Shown: one piece after another, positions 7,759 through 15,733 of the stretch
Layout of the letters: each line of letters starts with the position of its first letter
Numbering within the stretch: position 1 is the stretch's first letter
Assembly (NCBI GenBank): GCA_945872305.1
Contig: CAMCAC010000003.1
Coordinates: 1-46,346 of the forward strand
Source: Candidatus Kuenenia stuttgartensis
GTDB taxonomy: Bacteria; Planctomycetota; UBA11346
Length of the DNA stretch: 46,346 nucleotides
Direction: 5' to 3'
Translations under genes and position numbers: made by a program
The notes under the pieces: generated by a model
Told to the model about the DNA's origin: nothing
Databases searched by the model: none
What the model saw: the letters and a program-made list of their open reading frames with translations, nothing else

Positions 7759-8430
7759 ATGTTCCGCCGGCGGACCGACCACGTCTTCAGCACCCTCCAG
7801 CAGGTGCAGCGCCGGATCTCGGAGCAGGGCGGCACCGTGCCCGTCGCGGCCCGCCCCCCCGCGCCGGCCAGCCGGCGGGAGAGCGAAGCCTTCACACCGG
7901 CCGGCCAGGCCGGACCGGGGCCTGGCCCCGCCCCGGTGCCGACGCTCCTGCCCACGGGATTCCCCGAGCCGCCCCGACCGGGGGTCGTCAGCCTGCCCCT
8001 GCCGCTGGTGGTGGTGCTCGCCCTGCTGGTGCTCGCCCTCTGCGCCCTGTGCTTCGTGCTCGGCCGCGTCACCGCCCCGGAAGCGGTGGCGTCGCCCGGC
8101 TTCGCCGACGGAGCCGCCGGCAACCGGGTGGTGGCCGATGCACCCCGGGCCGCGCAACACATCCTGGTCGTGCGACGGATCCAGCGCCCCACCGCAAGCG
8201 ATGTGGAGTCCCTGAAGTCCGACGAGCGGCGGATGAACGGTGCCATGACCCAATACGCCAATCGCGGCTGGCAGCCGTGGTTCCGGGTCGACCGCCGGGA
8301 CAGCGGCGCGATGGTGCTGGCCTACGGCTGGAACGGCAGCCGCTGGGGCGTGGACAAGGCCCGGCACGAGGATCTGTACCAGGCCCTGCTGAAGTCCTAC
8401 CCGTCCGCCGCCTGGGAACTCGCGCCCTGA
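7759..8430 (+). CDS. Single-pass membrane protein with exported C-terminal domain
   Basis: A 223-residue protein of unknown function. The N-terminal about 75 residues are hydrophilic and Pro/Ala-rich (FRRRTDHVFSTLQQVQRRIS). One strong membrane segment follows (VVSLPLPLVVVLALLVLALC, about residues 77-100). The C-terminal about 110 residues are predicted outside and contain ILVVRRIQRPTASDVESL, GWQPWFRVDRRDSGAMVL and SRWGVDKARHEDLYQALLK. The mix of short strands and helices resembles a SPOR-like or other small alpha/beta domain, but no family is assigned. The start at 7759 (MFRRRT) is preferred to the upstream ATG at 7675, because the first 28 residues of the longer frame look like non-coding sequence and lie inside the divergent promoter region. 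Its TGA overlaps the next gene. Confidence 0.65.
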   Translation: MFRRRTDHVFSTLQQVQRRISEQGGTVPVAARPPAPASRRESEAFTPAGQAGPGPGPAPVPTLLPTGFPEPPRPGVVSLPLPLVVVLALLVLALCALCFVLGRVTAPEAVASPGFADGAAGNRVVADAPRAAQHILVVRRIQRPTASDVESLKSDERRMNGAMTQYANRGWQPWFRVDRRDSGAMVLAYGWNGSRWGVDKARHEDLYQALLKSYPSAAWELAP

Positions 8431-9074
8431 GCCCGCATCCCCGGCACGCCGCCCTGTGGGCCGCGGTCACCACGCCGCCCGGGGAGTTGGCCCACGACCG
8501 TCTGCATCTGGAGCGGGTATACGCCTGGGCCCTGCGCTTGGCGCCGGAGGCCGGCGCGGATCCCGACCTGTGCGGCGCCGCGGCCATCGTCCACGATCTC
8601 GCCATGGTGCCCAAGGATGGCGCCGACCGGGCCGAAGGCGGCGCCCGCAGCGCCGTGGTCGCCCGACCGCTCCTCGCCGCCGCCGGCTATGCCGAAGTGG
8701 ACATCGCGGTCATCGCCGCGGCCGTCGCCACCAGTTCCTGGTCGAAAGGTCTGCCGCCCGCACATCCCGTGGGGATGGTGCTCCAGGACGCGGACCGGCT
8801 CGACGCCATCGGCGCCGTCGGACTGCTGCGCACCGTGGCCTGCGGCCAATGGATGTCGCGGCCGGAGCGGCCCGGCCGCTTCTACGATCCCGCCGATCCC
8901 TGCGCCGATGCGGAGCGGCCCCTCGACGACCGCCGCCAGTGCGTGGACCATCTGCCCGCGAAACTGCTCCGCCTGGCCGCCGGCATGCACACCACCACCG
9001 CCCGCGCCGAGGCGGCGCGGCGGCATGCGTTCCTGCTCGCATTTCTTGAGGAATTGCGAGGAGAATTGGGTTAG
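8427..9074 (+). CDS. HD-domain phosphohydrolase, YedJ-like
   Basis: About 215 residues. The family signature is clear: HDRLHLERVYAWAL (first His, then an H-x3-RV helix), AAAIVHDLAMVPK (the metal-binding HD pair) and LQDADRLDAIGAVGLLR (the distal D-A-DRLDAIGA helix). This set matches small HD hydrolases such as YedJ, which are metal-dependent phosphohydrolases with uncertain substrates. There is no ATG or GTG in a sensible place. The likely start is a CTG at 8427 overlapping the upstream stop (CTGA), because relatives have 20-30 residues before the HDxxH motif; a TTG at 8487 would leave almost none. The start is therefore uncertain. The gene ends at 9074, one base before a GC-rich repeat shared with the convergent ndk. 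Confidence 0.8.
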   Translation: MSPHPRHAALWAAVTTPPGELAHDRLHLERVYAWALRLAPEAGADPDLCGAAAIVHDLAMVPKDGADRAEGGARSAVVARPLLAAAGYAEVDIAVIAAAVATSSWSKGLPPAHPVGMVLQDADRLDAIGAVGLLRTVACGQWMSRPERPGRFYDPADPCADAERPLDDRRQCVDHLPAKLLRLAAGMHTTTARAEAARRHAFLLAFLEELRGELG

Positions 9075-9213
9075 CAGGTTGCGGGCCGGGCGGGGCCCGG
9101 CGTTGCGGGCGGGCGCTGCGCGCCACGCGTTGCGGGTTCCGGGCCGCCAGATGTGCAGCGGCAGGAAACGACGAAAACCGCAACGCGAGCGCAGCGAGCC
9201 CGCAACCCGATGC
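9075..9213. repeat. GC-rich inverted repeat between convergent genes (divergent copy 2)
   Basis: The gap between the HD gene stop and the ndk stop is filled by an imperfect inverted repeat. The left arm lies at about 9101-9143 and the right arm at about 9173-9209. Shared blocks, read on one strand, are GTTGCGGGC, GCTGCGC and CGCGTTGCGG in the same order. The extra GGTTGCGGGC at 9078-9087 duplicates the first block. The GGGTTGC and GGGTTCC words also occur in the heptamer repeats at 3265 and 18504, so it may be a degraded or chimeric relative. It holds no open frame. Confidence 0.65.
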
Positions 9214-9669
9214 TCAGACCGGCTCGGCCCACACCGTGTCGGCGCGGGTCCAGGTGATCAGGCCCTCGGGGAACCAGATCTTGAGTTCACGCTCGGCGGC
9301 GGCGGCGCTGTCGGAGCCGTGAACGAGGTTGTTGGCCTTCGACAGGGCGAAGTCGCCGCGGATGGTGCCCGGGGCGGCGGCGCGGCCGTCGGTGGGGCCG
9401 ATCAGGGTGCGGGCGACGCTGATGGCGCTGTCGCCCTCAAGGGCCAAGGCGATCAGCGGGCTGCTCGTCACGAACTCGATCAGGCTCGGGAAGAACGGCC
9501 GCTCCTTGTGCTCGGCGTAGTGGGCGCCGGCGGTTTCGGCGGTGGGCTTCATCAGCTTCATGCCGACGATGCGCAGACCCTTGCGCTCGAAACGGGCCAG
9601 GATCTCGGCCGCGAAACCGCGCTGGAGGGCATCAGGCTTGATGAGGATGAGGGTGCGCTCGACCGGCAT
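9214..9669 (-). CDS. ndk: Nucleoside diphosphate kinase
   Basis: A 151-residue cytoplasmic enzyme that transfers the gamma phosphate of ATP to nucleoside diphosphates through a phosphohistidine. Sequence evidence is TLILIKPDALQRG at the N-terminus, RTLIGPTDGRAAAPGTIRGDFA in the middle and NLVHGSDS containing the catalytic His (about residue 118). WFPEGLITW closes the fold, and the length is slightly above the usual 140-150. The start at 9669 follows AGGAG at 9675-9679, with a 5-base spacer. An upstream in-frame ATG lacks family similarity. The gene stands alone, convergent with the HD gene and divergent from the tRNA. Confidence 0.97.
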   Translation of the reverse strand: MPVERTLILIKPDALQRGFAAEILARFERKGLRIVGMKLMKPTAETAGAHYAEHKERPFFPSLIEFVTSSPLIALALEGDSAISVARTLIGPTDGRAAAPGTIRGDFALSKANNLVHGSDSAAAAERELKIWFPEGLITWTRADTVWAEPV

Positions 9670-9735
9670 GGGATCTCCTAAGTGGGCGGGCATGCTGTGG
9701 TTGTCGCGCCAGAGGCAAGCCGCCCCGGACGGGGG

Positions 9736-9763
9736 CTGGAAAATTCCGCGGACCCCCTATGGT
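9736..9763 (+). promoter_or_regulatory. Possible promoter of tRNA-Ala
   Basis: A -10-like TATGGT (9758-9763) lies 16 bases after a weak -35-like CTGGAA (9736-9741). Initiation would fall about 8 bases before the tRNA. The GC-rich stretch right after the -10 is typical of stable RNA promoters. This is pattern inspection only; the -35 match is poor. Confidence 0.35.
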
Positions 9764-9777
9764 CCCGCCCGTCGCAC

Positions 9778-9853
9778 GGGGATATAGCTCAGTTGGTAGA
9801 GCGGTTCGTTCGCAATGAACAGGTCAGGAGTTCGAATCTCCTTATCTCCACCA
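9778..9853 (+). tRNA. tRNA-Ala (anticodon CGC)
   Basis: A 76-base cloverleaf with encoded CCA. The acceptor stem GGGGATA pairs with TATCTCC (9843-9849) and includes a G3:U70 wobble, the alanine identity element. The D stem is GCTC/GAGC. The anticodon stem GTTCG/TGAAC closes the loop TTCGCAA, giving anticodon CGC, which reads codon GCG. The T arm is AGGAG-TTCGAAT-CTCCT. GCG is a common Ala codon in this GC-rich sequence, consistent with keeping a dedicated CGC isoacceptor. Confidence 0.97.
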
Positions 9854-9855
9854 TC

Positions 9856-9877
9856 GGCCCTGGCACCCGCCAGGGCC
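9856..9877. terminator. Hairpin terminator after tRNA-Ala, shared with the convergent AraC gene
   Basis: GGCCCTGGC (9856-9864) and GCCAGGGCC (9869-9877) form a perfect 9-bp stem with the 4-base loop ACCC. It starts 2 bases after the tRNA CCA and is followed by a short T-containing stretch (TCATTT). The AraC-family stop codon is at 9881-9883 on the other strand, so the hairpin may end transcription from both sides. Confidence 0.75.
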
Positions 9878-9880
9878 GCG

Positions 9881-10726
9881 TCATTTCCCGGCACGGCCAT
9901 CCGGATCCCGGCGCCAGCCGCCAGGGCCGCGGCCACCATGGGCGGCGGCAAACAACCGGTGGAAGTGGCTGCGGTTGGTGAAGCCGACCCGGCGGGCGAC
10001 CTCGGCCACCGGCAGGTCGGTGCCGGTGAGCAGCCGCTCCGCCATGGTCAGGCGCAGACGTGCGACCAACTCCGTGGCGGTGCAGCCCCAGGCGGCCTGG
10101 ACGCAGCGGTTCACATGGGCGGTGCTCCGCCCCGCATGGCGGACCAGGGCCGGCACGCCGGTGCGCAGGTCGTCGCCGCTGTCGCAGGCGGCCACCGCCG
10201 CCGCCAGCCACGCGGGGGGTCGGTGCCGGGGGGCCGGGCCGCCGGCGGTGGTCGCCGCGGCAAGCCACCACCAGAACGCCTCCGCCAACCACGGCGCGGC
10301 GCCCGCGGCGAGCCGCGCGGCCCAGGTCCCGGGATCCGCGCCGGCGAGGGGCCGTACCACGGTCACCGGCCCGGCCAGATCCGGTCCGCCGCCGGCGCGG
10401 ATGCGGGCGAGCACCGGCTCCGCGTGGGCCGGCTCCGCGTGCAGACGCATCTCCACCGTCTCCGGCCGGGAGACGAGGAGCACCTCCGCATCCGGCGCCA
10501 CGAGAAAGACCTCGCCGGGGCCAAGATCCTGGGCCGGGCCCAGGGACCCCTGCACCCGCAAACCTCCCCCCAGGACCACCCCGCCCCAGCGGTGCGCGGC
10601 CCGCTGGCGGGTGCCGGCGGGATCCCGCCACGCATAGCGCTGGGCGAGGAGGGGCCGGGCGCGGCCGAGACCCGCCGGGCGCGGATGGAAGTGGTGTCGG
10701 GGCCCGGCCATCGCTGGACCATACAT
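9881..10726 (-). CDS. AraC-family transcriptional regulator
   Basis: A 281-residue DNA-binding protein. The N-terminal about 160 residues look like a cupin-type effector domain (WGGVVLGGGLRVQGSLG, LGPGEVFLVAPDAEVLL). The last about 100 residues form the double helix-turn-helix AraC domain: GRSTAHVNRCVQAAWGCTATE, LRLTMAERLLTGTDLPVAEV and ARRVGFTNRSHFHRLFAAAHG, the classic second-HTH signature. The start at 10726 (MYGPAMAG) is used; an ATG at 10711 is also possible. It is transcribed away from the GH3 beta-glucosidase gene 55 bases distant. Control of that gene in response to a sugar is the natural inference, with both promoters in the short shared gap. Confidence 0.88.
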   Translation of the reverse strand: MYGPAMAGPRHHFHPRPAGLGRARPLLAQRYAWRDPAGTRQRAAHRWGGVVLGGGLRVQGSLGPAQDLGPGEVFLVAPDAEVLLVSRPETVEMRLHAEPAHAEPVLARIRAGGGPDLAGPVTVVRPLAGADPGTWAARLAAGAAPWLAEAFWWWLAAATTAGGPAPRHRPPAWLAAAVAACDSGDDLRTGVPALVRHAGRSTAHVNRCVQAAWGCTATELVARLRLTMAERLLTGTDLPVAEVARRVGFTNRSHFHRLFAAAHGGRGPGGWRRDPDGRAGK

Positions 10727-10781
10727 TCACGTCGTCAGAGGACATAGACGACCCCCGGGGCCAGCCCCCACGCTCGGTCCC

Positions 10782-13055
10782 ATGACCCTCCCGTACCAGG
10801 ACCCCCGCCGCACTGTCGCCGAGCGGGTCGCGGACCTCCTTCCGCGCATGACCACCGCCGAGAAGGCGGCCCAGTGCTCGGCCCGCTACTGGGGCCGCAC
10901 CCCCGACGGCCGCTGGGCCGAGGTCCCGGACGCGCTGATGGCGGAGCAGATCCCCTTCGGGATCGGCCAGATCTGCCAGACCGGCAAACGGCGCAGCCGG
11001 GCCGAGGCGGCGGCCCTCGCCAACCGCATCCAGCGCTTCTGCCGCGAGCGGACCCGGCTCGGCATCCCGGCGATCTGCCACGAGGAGACCCTGCACGGCA
11101 TGATCGCCAACGGGGTCACCTGCCTGCCGGCGCCCGTGACCATGGCGGCGAGCTTCGCCCCGGATCTCATCGAGGCCGGCTTCGCGGCGGTGGGCGACGA
11201 GGCGGTGCGGGCGGGCATCCGCCAGGGGCTCTCGCCGGTGCTCGACCTCGCCCGGGATCCCCGCTGGGGGCGCAGCGCGGAAACCTTCGGCGAGGATCCG
11301 GTGCTGGCGGCGGCCATGGGGACCGCGGCGGTGCGCGGACTCCAGGGCCCGCCGGAAGAGCCCCTGCGGCTGGCGGCCACCGGCAAGCATTTCGTCGGCT
11401 ACAGCATGGGCGAGGGCGGCCACAACGCGGGTCCCACCGCCCTCTCCCGGTTCGACCTGTGCCATGTCCACCTGCTGCCCTGGCGGGCGGCGATCCGCGA
11501 CGGCGGGCTGGCGGCGGTGATGCCGAGCTACGCGGCGGTGGACGGCGTGCCCTGCCATGGGAATCCCTGGGTGCTGCGCCATCTCCTGCGGGACCGGCTC
11601 GGCTTCGCCGGCATCACCGTGGCGGATTACGGCGGTGTGGCGGAGATCGCCGATCTCCACGCCGCCGCCGGGGATCCCGCGGAGTGCGCCGCCCTGGCCC
11701 TGGAAGCGGGGCTCGATGTGGAGCTGCCGCACGGGGAATGCTACGATGCCGCCCTGGTCCGGATCGCCGAAGCGGATCCGGCGCAGATGGTCCGGCTCGA
11801 CGAGGCGGTGGCGCGGATCCTCGCCCTGAAATTCCGCCTCGGCCTGTTCGACCAGCCGTTCGTGGACGAGGCCGCCGCCGCGGCGCCGGCGGCGGGCGGC
11901 GACGCCGTGGCCCTGCGCTTGGCCGAGGAATCCGCGGTCCTGCTGGCGAATCCCACGGGGATGCTCCCGCTCGATCCGGCACGGCTGCGCCGGGTCGCGG
12001 TGGTGGGGCCCCACGCCCACGAGAACCTGCTCGGGCCCTACTACGGATCGCCGGTGGAATCCGTCGACTACGTCACCGGCCTGCGCCGGGTCCTCGGGCC
12101 CGGGACCACGGTGGTCCACGCCCCCGGCTGCCGGATCACCGGCGAGCCGATCGCCGCCGCGGGGGAGCTGAACCACCGGGACCCGGACAAGGACCACCGG
12201 ACCGCCCGACTGAGCACCCCAGCGGACGATGCCGCGACGATCGCCGCCGCGGTGGCCCTGACCCGGGGCTGCGACCTGACCGTGCTGGTGGTGGGCGACG
12301 ACTTCATGACCTCGGGCGAGAGTTTCCGCGCCGCGCCCAAGGGCGACCGGGCGGATCTCGCCCTGCCCGGGTCCCAGGGCGCCCTGCTCGCGGCCCTGCG
12401 GGCGGCGGGGGTGCCGCTGGTGGTGGTGCTGGCGCACATGGGCGTGATCGCGGATCCCGCGCTGGCGGCGACGGACCTGACCGTGCTCGACATGGGCTGC
12501 CCGGGCCAGGCGGCGGGGCTGGCGACGGCTCGGATCCTGGTCGGGCTGGCGGAGCCCGGGGGCCGGCTGCCTGTCACAGTGCCGCGCTCCGCCGGCCACC
12601 TGCCCGCCACCGGCGACCACGCCCAGGCCGCCCGCCGGGGCTACGGCCTGGATCCCAACCGGCCGCTGTTCCCCTTCGGCTTCGGCCTGTCGTACACCAC
12701 CTGGGAGGTCCGCGATGTGCGCCTGGACCGGGAGCGGATCGCCCTCGGCGAGCCGGCCATGGTCCGCGCCACGGTCGTGAACACCGGGGCCCAGGCCGGC
12801 AGCGAGGTGGTCCAGGTCTACCACCGGGACCGGGTCGCGGCCCGCACCCGGGCGGTGCGGGAACTCGCGGGCTTCACCAAGGTCCGCCTGCCCCCGGGCG
12901 GCGCGGTGGAGATCGCCATCCCGGTGACCCTGGACCGGCTCGGCTACCTGGACGAGGACGCGCTGCCGCGCCAGGAACCTGGACTGCACGACCTGTGGGT
13001 GGCCACCGGCGCCGATCCCCGGGGCGGCATCCCGCTCACCCTCGCTGTCGGCTGA
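10782..13055 (+). CDS. GH3 family beta-glucosidase or beta-xylosidase
   Basis: A 757-residue glycoside hydrolase family 3 enzyme. Domain order is a TIM-barrel N-terminal domain (about 1-320: GLSPVLDLARDPRWGRSAE, TGKHFVGYS), an alpha/beta sandwich C-terminal domain (about 370-600) and a fibronectin-III-like domain (about 655-750: EVVQVYHRD, RELAGFTKVRLPPG). The catalytic nucleophile is Asp 282 in VADYGGV, and the KHF substrate-binding pair is intact. No signal peptide is present, so it probably cleaves imported oligosaccharides inside the cell. The exact sugar cannot be told from sequence alone. Its 3' end overlaps the convergent XRE regulator gene by 20 bases. Regulation by the divergent AraC protein is likely. 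Confidence 0.93.
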   Translation: MTLPYQDPRRTVAERVADLLPRMTTAEKAAQCSARYWGRTPDGRWAEVPDALMAEQIPFGIGQICQTGKRRSRAEAAALANRIQRFCRERTRLGIPAICHEETLHGMIANGVTCLPAPVTMAASFAPDLIEAGFAAVGDEAVRAGIRQGLSPVLDLARDPRWGRSAETFGEDPVLAAAMGTAAVRGLQGPPEEPLRLAATGKHFVGYSMGEGGHNAGPTALSRFDLCHVHLLPWRAAIRDGGLAAVMPSYAAVDGVPCHGNPWVLRHLLRDRLGFAGITVADYGGVAEIADLHAAAGDPAECAALALEAGLDVELPHGECYDAALVRIAEADPAQMVRLDEAVARILALKFRLGLFDQPFVDEAAAAAPAAGGDAVALRLAEESAVLLANPTGMLPLDPARLRRVAVVGPHAHENLLGPYYGSPVESVDYVTGLRRVLGPGTTVVHAPGCRITGEPIAAAGELNHRDPDKDHRTARLSTPADDAATIAAAVALTRGCDLTVLVVGDDFMTSGESFRAAPKGDRADLALPGSQGALLAALRAAGVPLVVVLAHMGVIADPALAATDLTVLDMGCPGQAAGLATARILVGLAEPGGRLPVTVPRSAGHLPATGDHAQAARRGYGLDPNRPLFPFGFGLSYTTWEVRDVRLDRERIALGEPAMVRATVVNTGAQAGSEVVQVYHRDRVAARTRAVRELAGFTKVRLPPGGAVEIAIPVTLDRLGYLDEDALPRQEPGLHDLWVATGADPRGGIPLTLAVG

Positions 13056-13995
13056 TCCCCCTCGCCGGCGGCTTGGCGCGGCGCGGGGGCGCCCCGCGAT
13101 CCCCGCGCAGCACCGTGCCGGGGATGCGGTTGGCGATGGTGGCGAGCACCGCGTCATCGAAGTCGTCGCCCGGGGCCAGGCCCAGGCAGCGGCGGTGGTG
13201 GTCCGGTGCCGGCAGCCAGCCGGGCCAGCACGGGCGGATGCGGGCGGCGGGGAACAGGCCGCAGGCGTCTTCCAGCCGGCGCACCGCCGCCGCCGGCAGG
13301 TCGAGCCCGCCGGCGTGCAGCAGCAGGATCCGCGCCGCCGCCGGATGGCTCACCGGGCGGTCCAGGTCGGTGCCGCTGATCCCGCAGACGATGCCGAGCA
13401 GGAACGACGGCTCGCTCCAGGCGAACAGGGATTGCAGGGTGAGCTGGACCAGCTCCATGCCGCCGCGGTCCTCGGCCAGGCGCAGGAACAGGTGGTCGCC
13501 GTAGGCCGCCAGCTCGCCGTGGTAGCGGTAGCGGACCCGGCCGGCGTCGCGGACTTCGAGCCGGCAGGCGGTGCCCTCGATGCGCAGCAGGCAGCGCTGG
13601 ATGCGGCCGTCGTCGCTGAACGCCAGGGAATGGCTGATCCACCAGCCGTCGTGGAAGCCCCCTTCCGCGCGCAGGCGGCCGTGGGAACCCGCCAGGGCCC
13701 GGGCGTCGTCCCGGGCCTGGGCGGCGCCGGCCCGGGCGGCGCCGAGCCGGGCGAGGATCTCCGGCGGGGTGCGGGCGCTGAGGGCCGATTCCACGAACCC
13801 GTCCCGCTCGTCCCCGCGCAGCTCCAGGGCGTCGGCCCAGGCCACCGCCTGGGCGGCGGTCGGCGCCCGTTTGCCGGCGAGGATGCGGCTCAGGGTCGAC
13901 GGGCTGATGCCGACCCGGGCGGCGAAGGCGGCGGCCTTGAGCCCGCTCCGGCGCAGGCGGAGCAGGAGATCCTCGGCGAAGCGGTCCGCAGCCAT
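13036..13995 (-). CDS. XRE-type HTH transcriptional regulator with large C-terminal domain
   Basis: A 319-residue protein. Residues about 10-65 form a Cro/C1-type helix-turn-helix (LKAAAFAARVGISPSTLSRI, then LAGKRAPTAAQAVAWADAL). The rest is an unrecognised domain with beta-rich stretches (RIQRCLLRIEGTACRLEVRD, YRYHGELAAYGDHLFLRLAE) that could sense a ligand or partner. The last 20 residues are basic and Pro-rich. The start at 13995 (MAADRFAEDL) puts the HTH at the usual distance from the N-terminus. The gene is divergent (112 bases) from the polytopic membrane protein gene and so probably controls it. The gap contains TTGC-N8-GCAA near 14015, a candidate operator half-pair. The 3' end overlaps the GH3 gene by 20 bases. 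Confidence 0.82.
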   Translation of the reverse strand: MAADRFAEDLLLRLRRSGLKAAAFAARVGISPSTLSRILAGKRAPTAAQAVAWADALELRGDERDGFVESALSARTPPEILARLGAARAGAAQARDDARALAGSHGRLRAEGGFHDGWWISHSLAFSDDGRIQRCLLRIEGTACRLEVRDAGRVRYRYHGELAAYGDHLFLRLAEDRGGMELVQLTLQSLFAWSEPSFLLGIVCGISGTDLDRPVSHPAAARILLLHAGGLDLPAAAVRRLEDACGLFPAARIRPCWPGWLPAPDHHRRCLGLAPGDDFDDAVLATIANRIPGTVLRGDRGAPPRRAKPPARGISRQRG

Positions 13996-14094
13996 GGGCG
14001 CAGCCTGCCGGTGTTGCCTCCCAACGCAATTTCTTGCCGAACCGGACGCCTGCCGGCCCTGGCCGCCCTGCTGCCACGGTGCCATGACACCGGC

Positions 14095-14100
14095 GGAGGG
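14095..14100 (+). promoter_or_regulatory. Ribosome-binding site deciding the start at 14108
   Basis: GGAGGG lies 7 bases before the ATG at 14108. The upstream in-frame ATG at 14084 has no comparable site and would place this motif inside the coding sequence. The later start is therefore preferred. Confidence 0.7.
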
Positions 14101-14107
14101 CCCGATC

Positions 14108-15724
14108 ATGGCCAGACCCGTCACCGAACCGTCGCCACTCGCCGGGTTCCTCGCCCTGCCGGCACTGCCCTCGCTGCTCTTTCCGGTCTCGGCCGCCTTT
14201 CTGGCGGCGGGGGCCTGGGGCGTGCTCGGCCCCGCCATGGACGACCCGGAGCGCTTCGCCGAACGGCTGGCGGCGGTGGGCATGGTCCTTGCCTATGCGG
14301 GTGCCCTGGCCGGGGCGGCGTGGCTGCTCTGCCGCTGGCAGGCGGCCAATCCCGACGCCATCGGGGTGATCCTGCTCCTGGCGATGGTCCTGGCCGGCGG
14401 CGGGATGGCCCTCGACACCATCGCCTTCACCAGCCCCCTCGGCGCCCTGGCCATGGGGCTCGGGCTGGTGGCGGTGGCGGCGGGGGCGGCCCGGGTGCTG
14501 CACCGCACAGTGCTGCCCGGGGGACCATGGTGGGCCGCGGCGGCGCTGGTGGCGCTCGCCGTCTGGCACGGGCTCGGCCCGGCCTTGGTGGGCTGGTGGG
14601 CGGGGCTGGAGCAGGCCCTGACCGATCCCGCGGATCCCCTCATGGGCGGCTGGTGGCTCCAACTCGGGCTGGCCTGGCTGGTGGCGTGGATGCCCCTGGG
14701 CAATCCCGCGGACCGGCCGTTCCTGCACCGGCCGATGGCCTGGCGGGTGGTGCTGGTGGCGGCCCTGGTGGCCGGCGGCCTGCACACCGCCAGCCAGGGC
14801 TGGATGGTGATGCTCGACCTGGGCTGGGGTGACCACCTGGCGTGGATCGCGCCGGTGCTGCTCGCCCTGTGGCGGGATCTGCCGTGGACCGGGGCGGCGG
14901 GCAGCGGCCTGCGGGTGCTCACCGCCCTGCTGCCGTTGGCGGTGCTCCTGGCCGGGGCCACCCACGCGGCGCATCTGCCGGCCCATGCGGCGGAGGGCGG
15001 CCTGCGCGGCTGGGGACTGGCCCAGGGCGGCTGGCTCGGCCTGCCGGCGGTCACCGGCGGGCTCATCGCGGTGTGGGCCGCGGTCCAGGGCTGGCGGCGC
15101 CGGGATCCCGCCGCCGGCGGGCTGGCGGTGGCGGCCCTGGCGGCGGGGCTCGCGGTCGTCCCCGGCAACGGCCGGCTGTTCTGCGACGGCATCCCGGCGG
15201 TGCTGGTCCTGGCCCTCGGCCTGGCGGCCTGGGCGGCGCTGCTCCGACGCTGGGCATGGATCACGCTCATCGCCGCCCTGGGCGGGTTCACGGCCTACGC
15301 TTGGATGCTGACCCTGTGGCCCCGGGGCCTGCGTCCGGATCTGGCCTGGGGCGTGGCGGGGGCGTTCGCCCTGCCGCTGCTCGCCGGGGCGTTGCATCCC
15401 GCCCTGTGGCCGGCGGACCTGCGCCGGCTCACCGCCTGGGTGCTCGGCATCCTGGGGGCGATCTGGGCCGGCCACGGCCAGGCGGCGGCGGCCATCGCGG
15501 TGGCGGCCCCGCTCATCGCCGGCTGGCGTGGCCGGGACTGGGCCACCGCCGCCGGCGCCCTGCTCCCCGCCGCCCCGGCAGCGTTCCACTGGCCGGGCTG
15601 GAGCGCCATGGCCGGGGCCTTCGCCCTGGTCGGGGCGGGGCTGGCGGCGTCGCGGCGGCGGCTGCGGCGGGCGGAGATGCCGGCGGAACCGGCCCCGGCT
15701 GCGACCGCCGAGACGCCGGCCTGA
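14108..15724 (+). CDS. Polytopic membrane protein of unknown function
   Basis: A 538-residue, extremely hydrophobic protein with roughly 14 membrane segments separated by short loops. It starts MARPVTEPSPLAGFLALPAL. There are no obvious nucleotide- or metal-binding motifs. Trp and Gly are frequent in the segments (PWWAAAALVALAVWHGLGPA, LGWGDHLAWIAPVLLALWRD), as in some respiratory, glycosyltransferase-type and O-antigen-type membrane proteins, but no family is recognised. The tail (about 510-538) is charged and Ala/Pro-rich. It is divergent from the XRE regulator, its probable controller, and convergent with rny, whose stop codon is 9 bases away. Confidence 0.7.
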   Translation: MARPVTEPSPLAGFLALPALPSLLFPVSAAFLAAGAWGVLGPAMDDPERFAERLAAVGMVLAYAGALAGAAWLLCRWQAANPDAIGVILLLAMVLAGGGMALDTIAFTSPLGALAMGLGLVAVAAGAARVLHRTVLPGGPWWAAAALVALAVWHGLGPALVGWWAGLEQALTDPADPLMGGWWLQLGLAWLVAWMPLGNPADRPFLHRPMAWRVVLVAALVAGGLHTASQGWMVMLDLGWGDHLAWIAPVLLALWRDLPWTGAAGSGLRVLTALLPLAVLLAGATHAAHLPAHAAEGGLRGWGLAQGGWLGLPAVTGGLIAVWAAVQGWRRRDPAAGGLAVAALAAGLAVVPGNGRLFCDGIPAVLVLALGLAAWAALLRRWAWITLIAALGGFTAYAWMLTLWPRGLRPDLAWGVAGAFALPLLAGALHPALWPADLRRLTAWVLGILGAIWAGHGQAAAAIAVAAPLIAGWRGRDWATAAGALLPAAPAAFHWPGWSAMAGAFALVGAGLAASRRRLRRAEMPAEPAPAATAETPA

Positions 15725-15733
15725 GGGACGGCG

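Noticed and set aside
9789-13157. Minus-strand open frame of over 1100 codons
   Set aside because: It lies opposite the complete GH3 gene and parallel to the AraC gene in another frame. The composition is that of a frame shadow.
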